Assembly: GCA_000711775.1 (NCBI GenBank)
Contig: ARYC01003412.1
Span: forward strand, 1 to 64,000
Reading direction: 5' to 3'
Source of the DNA: Oxytricha trifallax
Taxonomy: Eukaryota > Ciliophora > Spirotrichea > Sporadotrichida > Oxytrichidae
Length of the DNA: 64,000 nt
In this document: positions 1-11,432 of the stretch, piece after piece
Layout of the letters: each line of letters begins with the position of its first letter
How positions within the stretch are numbered: the first letter of the stretch is position 1
Made by a program: the position numbers and the translations under genes
Notes under the pieces: generated by a model
The model's input: only the letters and a program-made list of their open reading frames with translations
Databases searched by the model: none
What the model was told of the DNA's origin: nothing

Positions 1-1
1 A

Positions 2-416
2 TATTGGAGGAATACATTTGAAATTGGGAAATTAATTTAAATTAAATAAATAATTAATAAAATTATTGGCAGTTAAAGTTGGCCAATTTAAACAATCTCA
101 GGCTCATTCGATAGAGAATTCAAAATTAGCTGGACTTTATTATTAGCGGTACTATTTTATTTGGTCACTGGAGCGAGATAACTTTAGTTTAATTCAACGC
201 TTTTAAATTCATTAAATTACACCCTCACATTAAACTAAAGTTATCTCGCTCCAGTGACCAAATAAAATAGTACCGCTAATAATAAAGTCCAGCTAATTTT
301 GAATTCCATATCAAACGAGCCCAAGATCGTTTAAATTGGCCAAATTAAACTGCCAAGAATTTAATGAATTAATAATTTAAATAAAATTAATTTCCCAAAT
401 TCAATGACTACAATAA
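2..416. repeat. Foldback MITE, family B, copy 1
   Basis: Almost the whole segment is one imperfect palindrome. The left arm (about 2-190) and right arm (about 225-416) share blocks such as the run around GCTGGACTTTATTATTAGCG and the GGAGCGAGATAACTTTAG block, with a loop near 195-225. The same layout and length recur at 41383-41804 and, more diverged, at 37081-37503. No protein frame is credible in it, so it is a non-autonomous element. The left end coincides with the start of the window, so a few terminal bases may be missing. Confidence 0.85.
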
Positions 417-1097
417 CGCTAAATATAAAAAGAAAAGCAGAGAGAGGATCATATAAATACATGAATTATATAAACTCTCTGTAAAAACTTATGAATTTTG
501 CAAATATTTATATAAGAATCATTAAATAAACTCCAAAATTTAATAAATATTGCCGAATTTGATAATCTTCCATTCATATTAACTAAAAAGAAATCCTATA
601 TTATCAATCATATTTCAATAAACATTGACAATAGCTTCTTTAAATTAAATGTTTCGAGGATATTTGTCGCCAAAATCTAAGAAAAATAATAAATATAACA
701 ATATTCCCTTTTTTAAATTAATAACATTAATCATCTCTAAATATAAAGAGTAATTGACGAGTATTAATTGTTTTAATTTTATTTCGGTAATCATTATTAC
801 AGCAGATAATCCAACTATAAATAAAACATATTGGAATACATTCTTCAACTCAATAAATTAAAAACTCTTTACTGTTTTGTTCCTATTATTTAAATTAACA
901 GTTTCGTTTTGAAATAACGAGGAGTTATTCAAAGTGTTTAAGATAAGCATAATTTTATATAGGCTAAATTACAATGAAGGATGCATTTAAATTAAATTGA
1001 ATCTAATTTAACTATAGTTTAAGATGCTTTAAGCAATATAAGATGCAACTTGAGTCATTTTCAGTCATAATAAAAAAGTTATATAAACTGAATGTGA
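417..1097. other. AT-rich intergenic DNA
   Basis: Very AT-rich sequence with no recognisable gene, RNA or repeat. It is most simply eliminated germline DNA. Confidence 0.4.
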
Positions 1098-1349
1098 AAT
1101 ATACATGTAATTGCTGAAGATAAAGAAGTACAGGGAAAAAGAAGAAATGGTGATTGTGAAGAGTCTAAATATGAAGATGATAACAAAGAGAAGAAAATCT
1201 TTCAAAATGAATTCGAGAAAGTCAGGGATGCAAACAGACAAGAAGAGTAGGAAAACCTAAGAGAAGGGTTATTAGATGAGGACAAATTTGAGGTGGTATT
1301 AAAATCAAAAAGTAACCAAATTATCAGCCATTAAATTACATAACACTGA
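1098..1349 (+). CDS. Acidic coding island (gene fragment or MDS)
   Basis: With TAA/TAG as Gln the frame is open for 83 codons to TGA at 1347-1349. The product is rich in Glu, Asp, Lys and Arg (for example EESKYEDDNKEKK and RQEEQENLREGLLDEDKFEV), far from what random AT-rich DNA gives, and the DNA is richer in G than its flanks. There is no start codon at the left edge, so it is probably an internal or C-terminal piece of a larger gene. No domain is recognised. The best guess is one macronuclear-destined segment or a gene relic. Confidence 0.5.
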
Positions 1350-1866
1350 AAAGTCTTTTTTTCTGGAATATAATTAATCTAGTTAAAGTCAGATACTACT
1401 AAAATATGCAAGGAAATAGAATGCAGAAAAAAGGTTTGATCCTAAGTTTATTGAGACAGGCTAAATTGTAAAAGTTTGAAAATTACTTTTGAAATTTAAA
1501 ATCAGATATGAAATAAATTCACTTAAATATGAGTTCCAGACTGAATAAAATCTACAATCAAAAGAATGAAAATATTGGTAAATACTATTTAACAATAATT
1601 TTCACTCAACTTTAATATATTCAAATATCAATTGATTTTATGCAATTCTTACGTATACTTTCAAGAAAATAAGTAACAGTAGACAAGAAGAGTTGGAGAC
1701 ATTTTTAGTATAAATTATATTACTTTATAAAATATCAGTTACTTCATTGAAGACAGAGAATAATAGTGTGATAGAAAGACTCTGCAACAATTAATAAAAG
1801 CCAAGCTCTATTTAATATATAATTTCCCTATTATAGCTCCTTCTCTGTTTACATAGTTACTTTTTA

Positions 1867-2100
1867 ATGAATAAAAGATTCAGTAGCTATAGTAAGTTTA
1901 ATTAAGTTTAGTCAATATCAAAGGCATTTTTACCTAAAGCTACTAATTTCAATGATATAGAAGCTGTTTAAGTATTAGAGTGGATGTAATGTTTAAAACA
2001 GGAAAACTAAGTTTAAAAAAGAAAATAACTCTTCATTGCTTTTTAAATCTAAATGTCAAGCAGAGCAAATAGCTCACAATCACAACTTGAAAACAAATGA
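1867..2100 (+). CDS. Possible coding island, unknown protein
   Basis: ATG at 1867 opens a 77-codon frame (ciliate code) ending in TGA at 2098-2100, with a Gln/Ser-rich C-terminus. A second frame is also open from about 1735 to 1935, so the true reading frame is uncertain. No family is recognised. It lies about 0.5 kb downstream of the acidic island on the same strand and could belong to the same split gene. This is a weak call resting on composition. Confidence 0.25.
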
Positions 2101-2915
2101 AATCAATAATTTTCTACTCAATATTTTAGTCTAGTTGATCTTATAAATTTTAGACAATTTAATAAATATGATTGTATTTGTTAAAGATTATCAAAATTAA
2201 AGAATATAACACCTAAATTAAAGATTATAACAGATCTCTTGATGTCAATATGGTAATGTAGAGCATATGTTTCGATAATATGCAATTAACTAGTGCTATG
2301 AAATACATTATCATAAAATAGGAAACTCATAATAATCAATATTTGAAAACTAAATTGAAATTATATAACTGTATCTAAATATAAGGTGCTCATGAAAACA
2401 GCTTAGTCCAATAATTTTAAAATTGGACTATTTACTTGAATTTTATTAATAAATATTTGGACTGTATTGTATGCTTATTCGATTATCCTTTACAGGCATC
2501 TCAAATTAGATTTACTGTTATTGTTGTTGCATCATTGATTAGCTTTTGCTACTGAAAGTTGTCACTTAAAATAAATTATGGTGAATCTTGTGGCTTTAAG
2601 ATAAACTAAAAATGGTAAAAATTAAATACTAATTTTAACAATTGTACTTTAACTAAAAAAAATAAATAATCTGTAAGTTAAATTATTTATAACAATTAAT
2701 GAAACCTTTAACCAAGACTGAGCATATATGTTACAAGAAGTGACTCTGATGTTTATAATAATGAAAGGGAACAGATTTAAAAATAAACTTCAAATCTCTA
2801 ATTTGATTCAAATTACAATACGAAAGTGTTATTCACTTTACTAAGCTTTACTTAAGTTGATAGGTTTTAATGTTTTAGAAAATATAAAATTGGATCAACA
2901 TGACTAGCAAGCAAT
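2101..2915. other. AT-rich stretch without a supported gene
   Basis: No convincing frame, RNA or repeat was seen. The last three bases (2913-2915, AAT) are the left target-site copy of the TBE that follows. Confidence 0.4.
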
Positions 2916-3000
2916 CAAAACCCCAAAACCCCTTAGTGAGGTTTATAAGTGCTTTGATTTGTAGGGTATAGTTGGGGTCTTATTGGAGCTAGTAGAGAAA
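2916..3000 (+). repeat. TBE copy 1 left terminal inverted repeat
   Basis: About 84 bp, starting CAAAACCCCAAAACCCC and followed by TTAGTGAGG, the TBE-specific part. It pairs with 6936-7019 with very few mismatches. Confidence 0.9.
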
Positions 3001-3054
3001 ACGCATGTTTTTAATGAATTTAATGAATATTTAAAGAGTATTACTGTACTTAAT

Positions 3055-4498
3055 TCAAACAAATTGTATCTGCTTATCTTTGTGATACCTCTTGAATTTA
3101 GCAGTCTGCAGTTGTTCTAGTATATCATCCAATGATTATCGTGGATATGCTGGAGCTTTTACGATGACCATCTCAACTATCTTCTTAATTTCATTGCATA
3201 TTTCATCTTGATTAATATGTTTAGCAGCCAAACTTAATGATATTTCTCATGTTTTCTTCCAAAGTATGACATACTTTCCATATCGCACTCCAAGATAATT
3301 GCAGCTACCGCCCAAACATCCCATAATACAGAGCCATTAGTCCATTTCTCTCTTATAGGAAGTATCCTGGAGTGCCTAAAACCTTAGCTAAAGTCACTAT
3401 CTCTTGTCTTATTGCTCTGTTGAAATCTATGACTACTACTTCTAAAGGGCAGAGATTTAGCATTACATTTTCTGGCTTCAAATCTCTATGAACATCCTAG
3501 ATCATGGAGCTCCTTCACACCCTTAGTCATATCTGTGAGTATCTCATTCAAATCATCAGGATATCTATTATAGTAGAGATACTCTCTTAGAGTCATTTCA
3601 AACTTCTTGAGTCTCAAAGCAATAAAACCATGACCAAGTATAACTCCGTCAAGCTTAGCTAAGTTCTTGCATTATCTTTTCAAAGCCTCTCTCAGTACTA
3701 TGTATTCATTTGCAAACTCATTTTAATATTGCTCTTCTTAATGAGATACTTGAATGGATATACCTTGTATGCGAATTCATCAACAACTATAAGTTTTACC
3801 TTGTTAGGTACGTCAATATTCAAATAGTTTTCAATACAGCTGCTTATGTCGACTGCATTTAATGCAGGTATATACATTGCTCTCTCTTATAAGCATGCAA
3901 TATATATACCATTTGCTGGTTGGTTCATTGACTCAAACCGCTTCTATCTCTTAAGTCTCTCCTACTGCTCTATTTGTGAATCAAGAGAGTTATTTTTTCT
4001 TTTAGCAGGTACAAGCTTTTAAGTTTCCTCATCTTTAATCAGGAATTCGCTTAAATGATGATTTTGCATATGTCTCTTTACTTTAGCTGAGTGAGTATAA
4101 GACTTCATGCAGGTAGTGCATTAATATCTACCATCTACTTTATCATGCCTGAAGTAGATCTTAGCTCTACCAGAGTGTACCTCTTTGATGTCTCTCTTCA
4201 AGCTAGACTCAGTTGAGAAGAAATTTTAGCAGTCTTCACATTAAAATGTTTTAATTTTTTCTATTGGTTGCTGTTCCTTATCTTCCTCAACCAATTCAAC
4301 TTATGTTTAAACTCCCATCTCAGCACTCTACTTCTTGTTTTAAACTTAAATTTTAAAGACCTCAGCTTCAAACTCTAGAGCTCTTAGCTCTACCTCCTTT
4401 TCAATATAAATTACTTCTGGTTTCTTGGAGGAGCCAAAGTTGAGCAATGATTAACCTGTTCCAAGAGAAACTGCCTTACGATTTAAGTTAGCCGCCAT
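3055..4498 (-). pseudogene. TBE 57-kDa zinc-finger/protein-kinase gene, frameshifted
   Basis: Read from ATG at 4498 with the ciliate code, the product would be about 480 residues, matching the 57-kDa TBE protein. The N-terminal third has two C2H2-type fingers (CEDC, then CTTC with the His pair in KRHMQNHH). The C-terminal half resembles a Ser/Thr kinase: VHRDLKPENVML is the catalytic loop, VVVIDFNRA stands where DFG is expected, and GTPGYF lies near the APE region. A one-base change just before the catalytic loop (near 3500) moves VHRDLKPEN into another frame, and at least one more shift precedes the C-terminus ending at TGA 3055-3057. The role of this protein in transposition is not known. 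Trp is always TGG here. Confidence 0.85.
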
Positions 4499-4559
4499 GT
4501 TTAAATTCAAATTTAAATTTCTATTATTAATAAGTAAAAACCTCACTAGCTATACTAAC

Positions 4560-4885
4560 TTTGTATAGGAGCTGGCACTGCAACAACAATGGTTGATTCT
4601 TAGGTGTTAGACATCATATTTATACTTAGTTTATAACTATAAATTTTCTAATTTTATGCTTAATATTTTTAATTTTGGTACCAACTGAGAATAAATTCAG
4701 GTTGGTACTGGTACCAATTAGGTTTTGAACCATTTTGGAACTTTTCCATTAAAACCTCATTAGTTAAAAACTAGGTACTAATTAAGTTTTGGTACTATTA
4801 AATTGGTACCAATTAAATTTAAACGAATTTAGTACCGGTACTAATCAAATTTAAACAAATTTAGTACTAATTTAATGGAACTAAA
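4560..4885. repeat. TBE intergenic GGTACC/AATTAA repeat cluster
   Basis: This stretch between the divergent kinase and 22-kDa genes holds many short direct and inverted copies of a GGTAC-AATTAA-type motif (for example TTTGGTACCA and AGTACCGGTACTAATCAAA). The corresponding interval of TBE copy 2 (19560-19760) has a similar array. It may be a shared promoter or protein-binding region. The function is inference. Confidence 0.5.
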
Positions 4886-5035
4886 TTGATAAAAATGGAG
4901 CTCCATCTCTGAAGTTTGTTACAGCTTCTGCCAGCTTTCTCCACGTATCCTTACCAGGTTGACCTCCTATAAGATGCCCATATTTAATACTAAGATTTTT
5001 AACAGTAGGATCCAGAACTCTATATATTAAAATTT
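4845..5035 (-). CDS. Small open frame in TBE, opposite the 22-kDa gene
   Basis: Reading leftwards from about 5035 to TGA at 4845-4847 gives a frame with non-random content: NLSIKYGHLIGGQPGKDTW followed by RKLAEAVTNFRDGAP. TBE copy 2 has a recognisable counterpart at about 19430-19500 (plus strand of the window, same position in the element) in which KYG, LLGGQP and W are kept. No ATG is obvious, so it may be the start of the 22-kDa transcription unit on the other strand, or a fourth small protein or exon. It is not one of the three standard TBE proteins. Confidence 0.35.
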
Positions 5036-5064
5036 CAAATTCAATAACAAGAGAAGGAACAAGG

Positions 5065-5601
5065 ATGGAATCTATAAATACTGCAATGAAGAGGTTGAAG
5101 CTTAAGAAATGATCTCAAGATTTAGAAGCAAGGAAGATCTCTATCGATACCTCACTTAGCATGGTAAGCATGTGAAATATACTCAATCATATACTATAGT
5201 GGGTTTATTCCTTCCAACGATGGAAGGTACCAAAATTTCATTCTTAAAAGCTATACTCTGCGATGAGAAGAAAGCTTCAAAAACAGTGAAATAAAGTTGA
5301 TAGATATACCAAACTACCCAGAGATTTCAGTCACTAATCTCTACGAGGATGCGATGAAAGAAGAAGAGGTGGTAGTTTATCTTCCTACCAAGAAACAACT
5401 CTCTAACAAGCTTCCAGAAAGGAGCTTCTTCTTTGGAGTTCTTGGCACTTTAAGAGAGAGTTATCTCAGAGAGATCATTGAAGAAGCTCACAAAAACGCT
5501 ACTCTATTTATCCTGAACATTAAAAGAAGCAAGGCATACTAATAAGCGAGACCTGGCTCGCTGAGCTTAAGAAGCACCCATTCCTCTCGAGTAAGCTTTG
5601 A
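5065..5601 (+). pseudogene. TBE 22-kDa protein gene, frameshifted
   Basis: The piece with RFRSKEDLYRYLTQHGKH and VGLFLPTMEGTKISFLKAIL is in one frame. MIDIPNYPEISVTNLYEDAM to EEAHKN is in a second. ISETWLAELKKHPFLSSK, just before TGA 5599-5601, is in a third. The same three blocks occur in the same order in TBE copy 2, which shows they form one gene with at least two indels here (near 5285 and 5500). The ATG at 5065 is in yet another frame, so the true start is uncertain. The family function is unknown. Its position between kinase and transposase genes fits the known TBE layout. Confidence 0.75.
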
Positions 5602-5892
5602 TTCATAACTTTGTAGGGAAACCTGGAACTGGTATATTCCTAATGAAAGAGCATGCGAAGGTTCACAGAGAGAGAAAGTCATAGACTATTTATGAATGAG
5701 CAAAAGACTTTATAAAGATGTCTAAAAGCCAGAAGAAATGAACATAGATGCAGGAGCTGGCACAAAGAGAAGAAATATGGGCCCAAGCAAGCCATAAGAA
5801 GAGGAGAAGAAAGAAAAGCCAAACCCCTTTATGGGCCAATTTAATATGTGAATATATTCATTCGTTTAAATCTAAAACTTATTTATAAACAT

Positions 5893-6918
5893 TCATTCTT
5901 CCTTCTCTCGCACAAACTGTTGTCTTATCCACGCTTACTCTCTACAGCTGCTTTGAATCAAGTCTACTGTATCGATAGGCAAGTCATGCATAAGATGATA
6001 CAGCAGCAGCTTCTTGTAGTGAGTCTTGATTTAACTCCAGTAGAATTCTATTCCATTAAATTAAGGACTATAAGGAACGTTATAAACAGGAGTTAAGTTT
6101 AGGTCTTCATAAGCTTTCTTAGACTCCTTAGTCTGATGAAATGAAAGGTTATCAACAAACAGAATGATCTCTTGGTTGCTATACTTCTCTCTGAGCTTAT
6201 GTAGGAACTCTATATACTACTCTCGCTTAATAGAGCGAGGGTGAAAAACATAACTCTCTAAGCCTGAATCTTCACTTATACCAGCTAAAATTGCATGGGT
6301 AACTACCTTCACTTTTTAGTCATAAACTTCTATATTATCATACTTCTTATACCAAGACTTATTAATAAAAGTGTTGAAAGTAAACACAGCTTCATCTGCA
6401 TGTAGGAACTTGATGTTATTATCAATAGCTCTCTGCATTTAATCATATATAAGTTTAAATTATTACTATAAAATGGCACTGTAAAATCAATCACGCTCTT
6501 CACTCTGTTGACAAACTTGAAAGTAATACCATTTCTTCTATAAAGTTGGCTATAGTCTAAGGAGAGATGCGCATATCAGGAAACTTGCGATGAACATTAC
6601 AGCTCGCTAGTCTAGAGGAAAGTGTGCCCAATACTTTAAAGTCTTAGAGTCACAGAGGTAGTCAATATGATGCTGTGAGAACTTTTATTTTCTAGCAGGA
6701 TGCTTTCAAGTACCAGAATTAAAATGCTAAACAGCTAACATGCAGTGATACCTAACAGTAGAGCCACTCTTGTGTAAGAGCTTTGCAATAGCTGCATAAT
6801 TCAATACTGGTTTGACTTAATCGATATTAATACTCGTACCATACCTAAGCTGAAGCAGTAAATCTAAATATTTCTCATCATAAATCGACCCTAAATTTCG
6901 CTAATTTCTATTTCTCAT
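5893..6918 (-). pseudogene. TBE 42-kDa DDE transposase, three single-base deletions
   Basis: ATG at 6918 to TGA at 5893-5895 gives 1026 nt, the size of the 42-kDa TBE transposase. The Tc1/mariner-type catalytic residues are all visible: Asp in FLHADEAVFTF, Asp in ILFVDNLSFHQ, and Glu in FNGIEFYWSQ, with about 34 residues between the last two. Comparison with copy 2 shows three separate one-base losses (near 6591, 6548 and 6448) within about 150 bp. Together they remove one codon, so the start and end are in the same frame but about 50 residues between them are scrambled. It would cut and join DNA at TBE ends if intact. It lies next to the right inverted repeat. Confidence 0.9.
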
Positions 6919-6935
6919 TTGTAAATAGACCTAAT

Positions 6936-7019
6936 TTCTCTACTAACCCCAATAAGACCCCAACTATACCCTACAAATCAAAGCACTTATAAACCTCACT
7001 AAGGGGTTTTGGGGTTTTG
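6936..7019 (-). repeat. TBE copy 1 right terminal inverted repeat
   Basis: Reverse complement of the left end, finishing in GGGGTTTTGGGGTTTTG. It is followed by the second AAT of the target duplication. Confidence 0.9.
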
Positions 7020-7515
7020 AATGGCTATAGTTTTTTTTAAGGAAACAGTTTCTTCTGTTGATTTTATATCGCTATATATTTACTTATAATAAGGATATCT
7101 ATTGCTAAAAACTTACTGTAATATTAGACTCTGGTAAATAAGTATTTAAGAATTATTTTAGATAAATAAAATGAACAAAATAGATTAATATACGAGATTT
7201 AAAAGAAACTAAAACAAATGTCTAATAGGGCATATATATCTAATTTGGAATTAGAAATATTAAATACAAATACATTATTAAAATAGAAGCCAAATACGAA
7301 AAGGGTTTGATAAAAACGCCTTGCATTGAGCGTGTTAATATTGCTCTCATGTAATCGTTAACGCATGTACTTTTCAAACAAATCCAGTGAACAACCTAAC
7401 GAACAATCACTTCGATGTGGAAGAAGAAAAAGGCTAAGATTTAGCATGAAGTTATTAAGTGAAATTTTTTAGTGATTACTTAATCTTTAATTATCCACAA
7501 TATTGATTTAAGCAT
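7019..7515 (-). CDS. Possible membrane-protein fragment beside TBE copy 1
   Basis: From ATG at 7513-7515 the minus frame (ciliate code) stays open up to the TBE border. It contains hydrophobic stretches of about 20 residues (around ILAFFFFHIEVIVRQVVHW and SYLASILIMYLYLIFLIP) separated by basic segments, the pattern of a multi-span membrane protein. No family is recognised. TBE copy 1 begins immediately downstream, so the gene, if real, may have been cut by the insertion. A shorter plus-strand reading also exists, so this is tentative. Confidence 0.35.
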
Positions 7516-8827
7516 GCTAGCCTTCTAGTTGATTATTCAAAGCGCATTTAATTAAGGTTCTCGAATCTCGGAGTTTTTCTTTACTTTGATCTATGTTAGT
7601 ATGTCAACATTTATTTAGATGCTTGAGGAGATACAATGAAATAAAGTGATGTCGTCTAAAACCTTTGAATATTTATGAGGACACATTTTTCATTTCAGCA
7701 TTAAGATTGTGCTGGAAGTAGTTTTTATTTGGTGTAATTGCTCGGAAAGAATATAAAAGATTACACAAACTAATAAGCCTGCAGGTGCAAGCAAAAATTC
7801 TAACACTGACTACATTTGAAGTAGAGCAATTCAATTAATTTGCTTTGGTTGAATATCACTTGTGAATTAAAGAGGTAAAGTGAGATTCATCAAATAATAC
7901 TACACTTAATATACTTTATAGAAATCTAATGATTTAATATTTTACTTTCAAAAATGTAATATTTATACACATAAGTAGGTATCCTTGTATAATTCTAAAA
8001 GATCCAAGTTAATAAAAACACATTTATTAGTATTTACTTAGAATCACCACAGAGTAAAAATAAATTGTGGAACTATACATAGACTTCACAACAGAACTGA
8101 GACTGCTATTTATAATCATAATTTTAGAAGGAGATATACGATGTTTTTATGAAATAAATATGAATTTGTTGCCAAATGACATTAATTAATTTCATGAGAC
8201 TAATTTATATTTTTTAATTACAATAAAGTACCCCTTTAAATTCAAATTAAATTTCTATAATTAACAACAACTATGAAAATAATATTTCTATATAATTATG
8301 GGAGCAACGGACGAGATAACCGCAAATTGTAATACTAATCATGATTTTTAGAAAGTAAGAGTGTGAGACTATCTAATTACACTATCCTACTGACATTAGC
8401 TCCAGTATTAATTTACATACAGTATCAATATAACAATAATAATCATGATTTGTCTCAAATAATACTTGAAAGCTCTAACAAATTAACTCAACTTAAACAG
8501 CATGTAAAAATAAAAGTAAATTAAATAGTAATAAATGATATTATTTTGACATTTTAAAAGTATGATAGATATTAATGAGATATATAATAATAATATAAAC
8601 TAGATAAAAATCTTACTTAAAGTACCAGAAATCAAAATAGAAGTCATTATGTCATTAAATATAATAATAATAATGAATTTAAAGTGCTTTCACGAACAAC
8701 AAGAGCAGGATGTTTTGAAATTAACTTAACTTATGCAAGAGCTGCTATGCTTGATCCTCTATTTGATTTATCCTTAAAATGATGCACAGGTTATTGCTAC
8801 AGTATACAGAATTGGCTAATTGTTTGA
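7516..8827. other. AT-rich DNA, no supported gene
   Basis: Apart from a possible upstream continuation of the minus-strand frame to about 7600, no gene, RNA or repeat is supported in this stretch. Confidence 0.35.
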
Positions 8828-8989
8828 GCTAAGTATTCATCAGATTTATAACAGCAAATAATTGATAGAGCTACCAGAAAAATAGGAAAGGAACTAACAT
8901 TATTTAAAAATGAAGAACTAGATGATATAGTTGAAGATATTCTAGTAAAACTTAAAATAAACCCAGGTGGTATTAAAAATCTGCATTGA
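8828..8989 (+). CDS. Coding island, unknown protein
   Basis: Between TGA codons at 8825 and 8987, 53 codons read as a helical, charged peptide (RKIGKELTLFKNEELDDIVE, then KLKINPGGIKN). The content of Glu, Asp, Gly and Pro is far above background. There is no ATG at the left edge, so it is probably one segment of a split gene whose neighbours may be at 9429-9818 and 10127-10375. The product is not identified. Confidence 0.45.
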
Positions 8990-9428
8990 AATATATTAAG
9001 CAAATAATGAAAGATATAAAAACATATATAGACCTAATATCAAATATGTATAAACAAATTAAAATAAAAAGAAAAGGATTTTAATTTAGGGATTATTTTT
9101 ACATTTTAAAGAAAATACCTTAACTAATATGACCAATAGCAAGGAGAATCAATTTTAATTTATAAAGGATATTTGAAATGCACTAAGAATATACTCTTTG
9201 GCATAAAATGATAATGATTTTTCAGGAATTGAGGAAGGGAAATATAAAAAAATGAAAATAATAAAATAAATGGAAATAATATATAGAAAACTCAGCTATC
9301 GATAACAAGATTTATAAATTTCAATTAACTTTTATAATAGCAAGCATATTTTTATGATGAATATTCTAATTTGAGTTAAGAAAATGATTTATCAATGCTT
9401 AGTGCGTAGATTCATATATTTAATGAAG

Positions 9429-9818
9429 CTGAAACCTTAGAAAATAAGGATAAAGGTGTGATTGTATACAGCAAATCTTCAAATAATTAGCATGATTCAA
9501 AGTATTAGCTAGAGATAATGACATTAATGAAAGAATCAGAAACAAAAGAATAAAAGCAATGAGAAAGAAATGAAGGAAGATGAACTTAAACCTGTAGAGG
9601 ACTCTGTAGATAGCCATGATTTCAATAGAAAAAATATGTTTTTCAATGATAACAAAGAAGACTAAGGATAATAGATTAAAGATGATGAAGAAGATTGTGA
9701 TGAAGACATTGAATTAGAACGAGATGAATATGAGATAGATAAAGACTTGCAATTTAAATACGATATAATAAAATAATGCAAGGGAGACTTAATCTCCATA
9801 TTAAGTGAATTTAAATGA
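9429..9818 (+). CDS. Acidic C-terminal coding island
   Basis: From 9561 to TGA 9816-9818 the frame encodes a strongly acidic tail (DDEEDCDEDIELERDEYEID) ending ...ISILSEFK. A neighbouring frame covers 9429-9558 (FNEAETLENKDKGVIVYSKS), so one base is gained or lost, or two segments meet, near 9559. The acidic content is hard to explain without selection. It is probably the end of a nuclear or regulatory protein. No domain is recognised. Confidence 0.55.
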
Positions 9819-10126
9819 AGAAAATATACAAAAGAGTATTAATTATTTCACTTTAATACGCTAAAGATCCCCTAAAATGTGTAAAATTCAGCATATTCTG
9901 AGAAAAAAAAGTTGTATAAACTTAAAACGCAATCATATTTTTCCCCTATAACATGTCTCATAACTTAATTCTTAATATTATAATTATGAAAAATTCAATT
10001 ACACTATTTATTTAAATTAATTATACAATTTATTGACTTATTTTCTAAAACTATTAAGATTTAAATATATTAATAATGAGCATAAATAAAATTTAGGCAG
10101 GAACTTTGTCGCAAGCACTTCCATGA

Positions 10127-10375
10127 TATTTGTCTGAAGTTAATCGTATCAGCGTAAATAATAGTAAAAGAAAAATTAGGTAGCATGAAAAGGCATGCTT
10201 AACTTCTACAATAAATGTATTTTACCAAGGTGACAAGCTTAACGAAGGTACTAAAAATCCATATTATTCCCCAAAAATGTTATTAAGGATAGCAAGACAT
10301 GTCTAATAGCATACTTTAGAAGCATCATTAAGCCTTACAATGTTTATAGGTATTCAGTTATCTGATTAAATATGA
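10127..10375 (+). CDS. Coding island, unknown protein
   Basis: An 82-codon frame (stop TGA 10373-10375) with balanced composition, including VFYQGDKLNEGTKNPYYSPK and MLLRIARHVQQHTLEASLSL. There is no ATG at the beginning, so it is likely an internal segment. It is on the same strand as the islands at 8.8 and 9.5 kb, with AT-rich DNA between that resembles IESs. The function is unknown. Confidence 0.5.
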
Positions 10376-11276
10376 AGAAAAATCAATAATATTAATTGAA
10401 TTTTAGATAAATCGCAAATAATTCTAAAATGAGAAAGTAAGTATAAAAGGCATTTGAATTGTGAACTTTAAAGATATTTAAAGTGCAAATTGTGATATTA
10501 ATTTTAAATGAATACATTCCCAAATTCATTTTTAATATGAAAAAATGGAGATGAAGTTTAATAATATCTAAAATTAAGAAATTATAAGAACAGAATGACC
10601 CTGGATTAAAATGTATAAAGGCTTTATTAAGATTGAATTAATATATACATATTTATGAAAATAAAGGCATTGAGTGCAGGGTAATTATTATTCATTATTG
10701 AGTCTAGAAATTTAAATTTCTCATGATAAATTTAAAACTTATCATTAACTGATTATTAGCTACTGTATCTATATCCGTGAATGGATTTTCGAATTCAATA
10801 AAATCTAAATTGAGATGTCAAATATAAGAAAGAACTTACTGTGTTAGCCCATACAAAGATTACTATGATAGGTCACAAAATTAAAAATCACATAAAATAA
10901 TTAATTCTTCTCTTCATAGTTTTTCTATAGAATAAAACATATATATTTCAACTAATGAAGTAAATTGCTGAAAATAAACTAGTTTGCTTGATATATACAA
11001 ATTTCATTCCTCATTTTTTAAGTATTGACCTAAAATTAAATTAAAACTTTATAAAAGGCAATAAAATTAAATAGCCTGCCAAATGTTTTTTTTTATAGAA
11101 TTTAAAAAGGCCTTCTTTTTATAAATTATCTATAAGGTTAATATATTTCATTTAAACAATTTTTGAATATTATAGAAAACATATTAGTATAAATATAAAG
11201 CCTATAGTATTTAGTGCTATAAAATAAATATTGTAAAATTATAGAAAATTAAATTTTATTCAAGCCAATTTAATTA
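10376..11276. other. AT-rich DNA, no supported gene
   Basis: Long A/T runs with low GC. No frame with credible composition and no repeat structure was seen. Confidence 0.4.
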
Positions 11277-11432
11277 ATTAAGAAATACTCTTTTGCAAAC
11301 ATTATTCACTTTTTAAACTCATGTGATTCTAGAAAATAGATCTCCCAAAGTGTAAAAAAGCTCTTTTAGACAGCTTTCTTTGCCGTATCTATGCGAATTA
11401 AGACGCTAGTTGCTAAGTATACAAGTACTTGA
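11277..11432 (+). CDS. Short coding-like island
   Basis: The plus frame ending at TGA 11430-11432 contains DSRKQISQSVKKLFQ followed by TAFFAVSMRIKTLVAKYTST, which has more Ala, Val, Ser and Lys than the background. It is short and unrecognised. It might be a segment of the gene represented by the islands just upstream. Confidence 0.3.

Larger units (their letters stand above)
2916..7019. mobile_element. TBE: Telomere-Bearing Element (TBE) copy 1
   Basis: This 4104-bp element has inverted ends that begin with two units of the C4A4 telomere repeat and is flanked by a 3-bp AAT duplication (2913-2915 and 7020-7022). Size, telomeric ends and an A-N-T target match the TBE transposons of Oxytricha, which are Tc1/mariner-related and encode three proteins. 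All three are found here: a zinc-finger/kinase protein (minus), a 22-kDa protein (plus) and a DDE transposase (minus). Each carries at least one frame break, so this copy is probably inactive. In Oxytricha such elements are removed from the somatic genome, and TBE transposases help genome rearrangement. Confidence 0.92.

Noticed and set aside
2916..7019. C4A4 ends as real chromosome telomeres
   Set aside because: Only two repeat units are present, followed by element-specific sequence, in inverted copies with target duplications. This is the TBE terminus, not a telomere.
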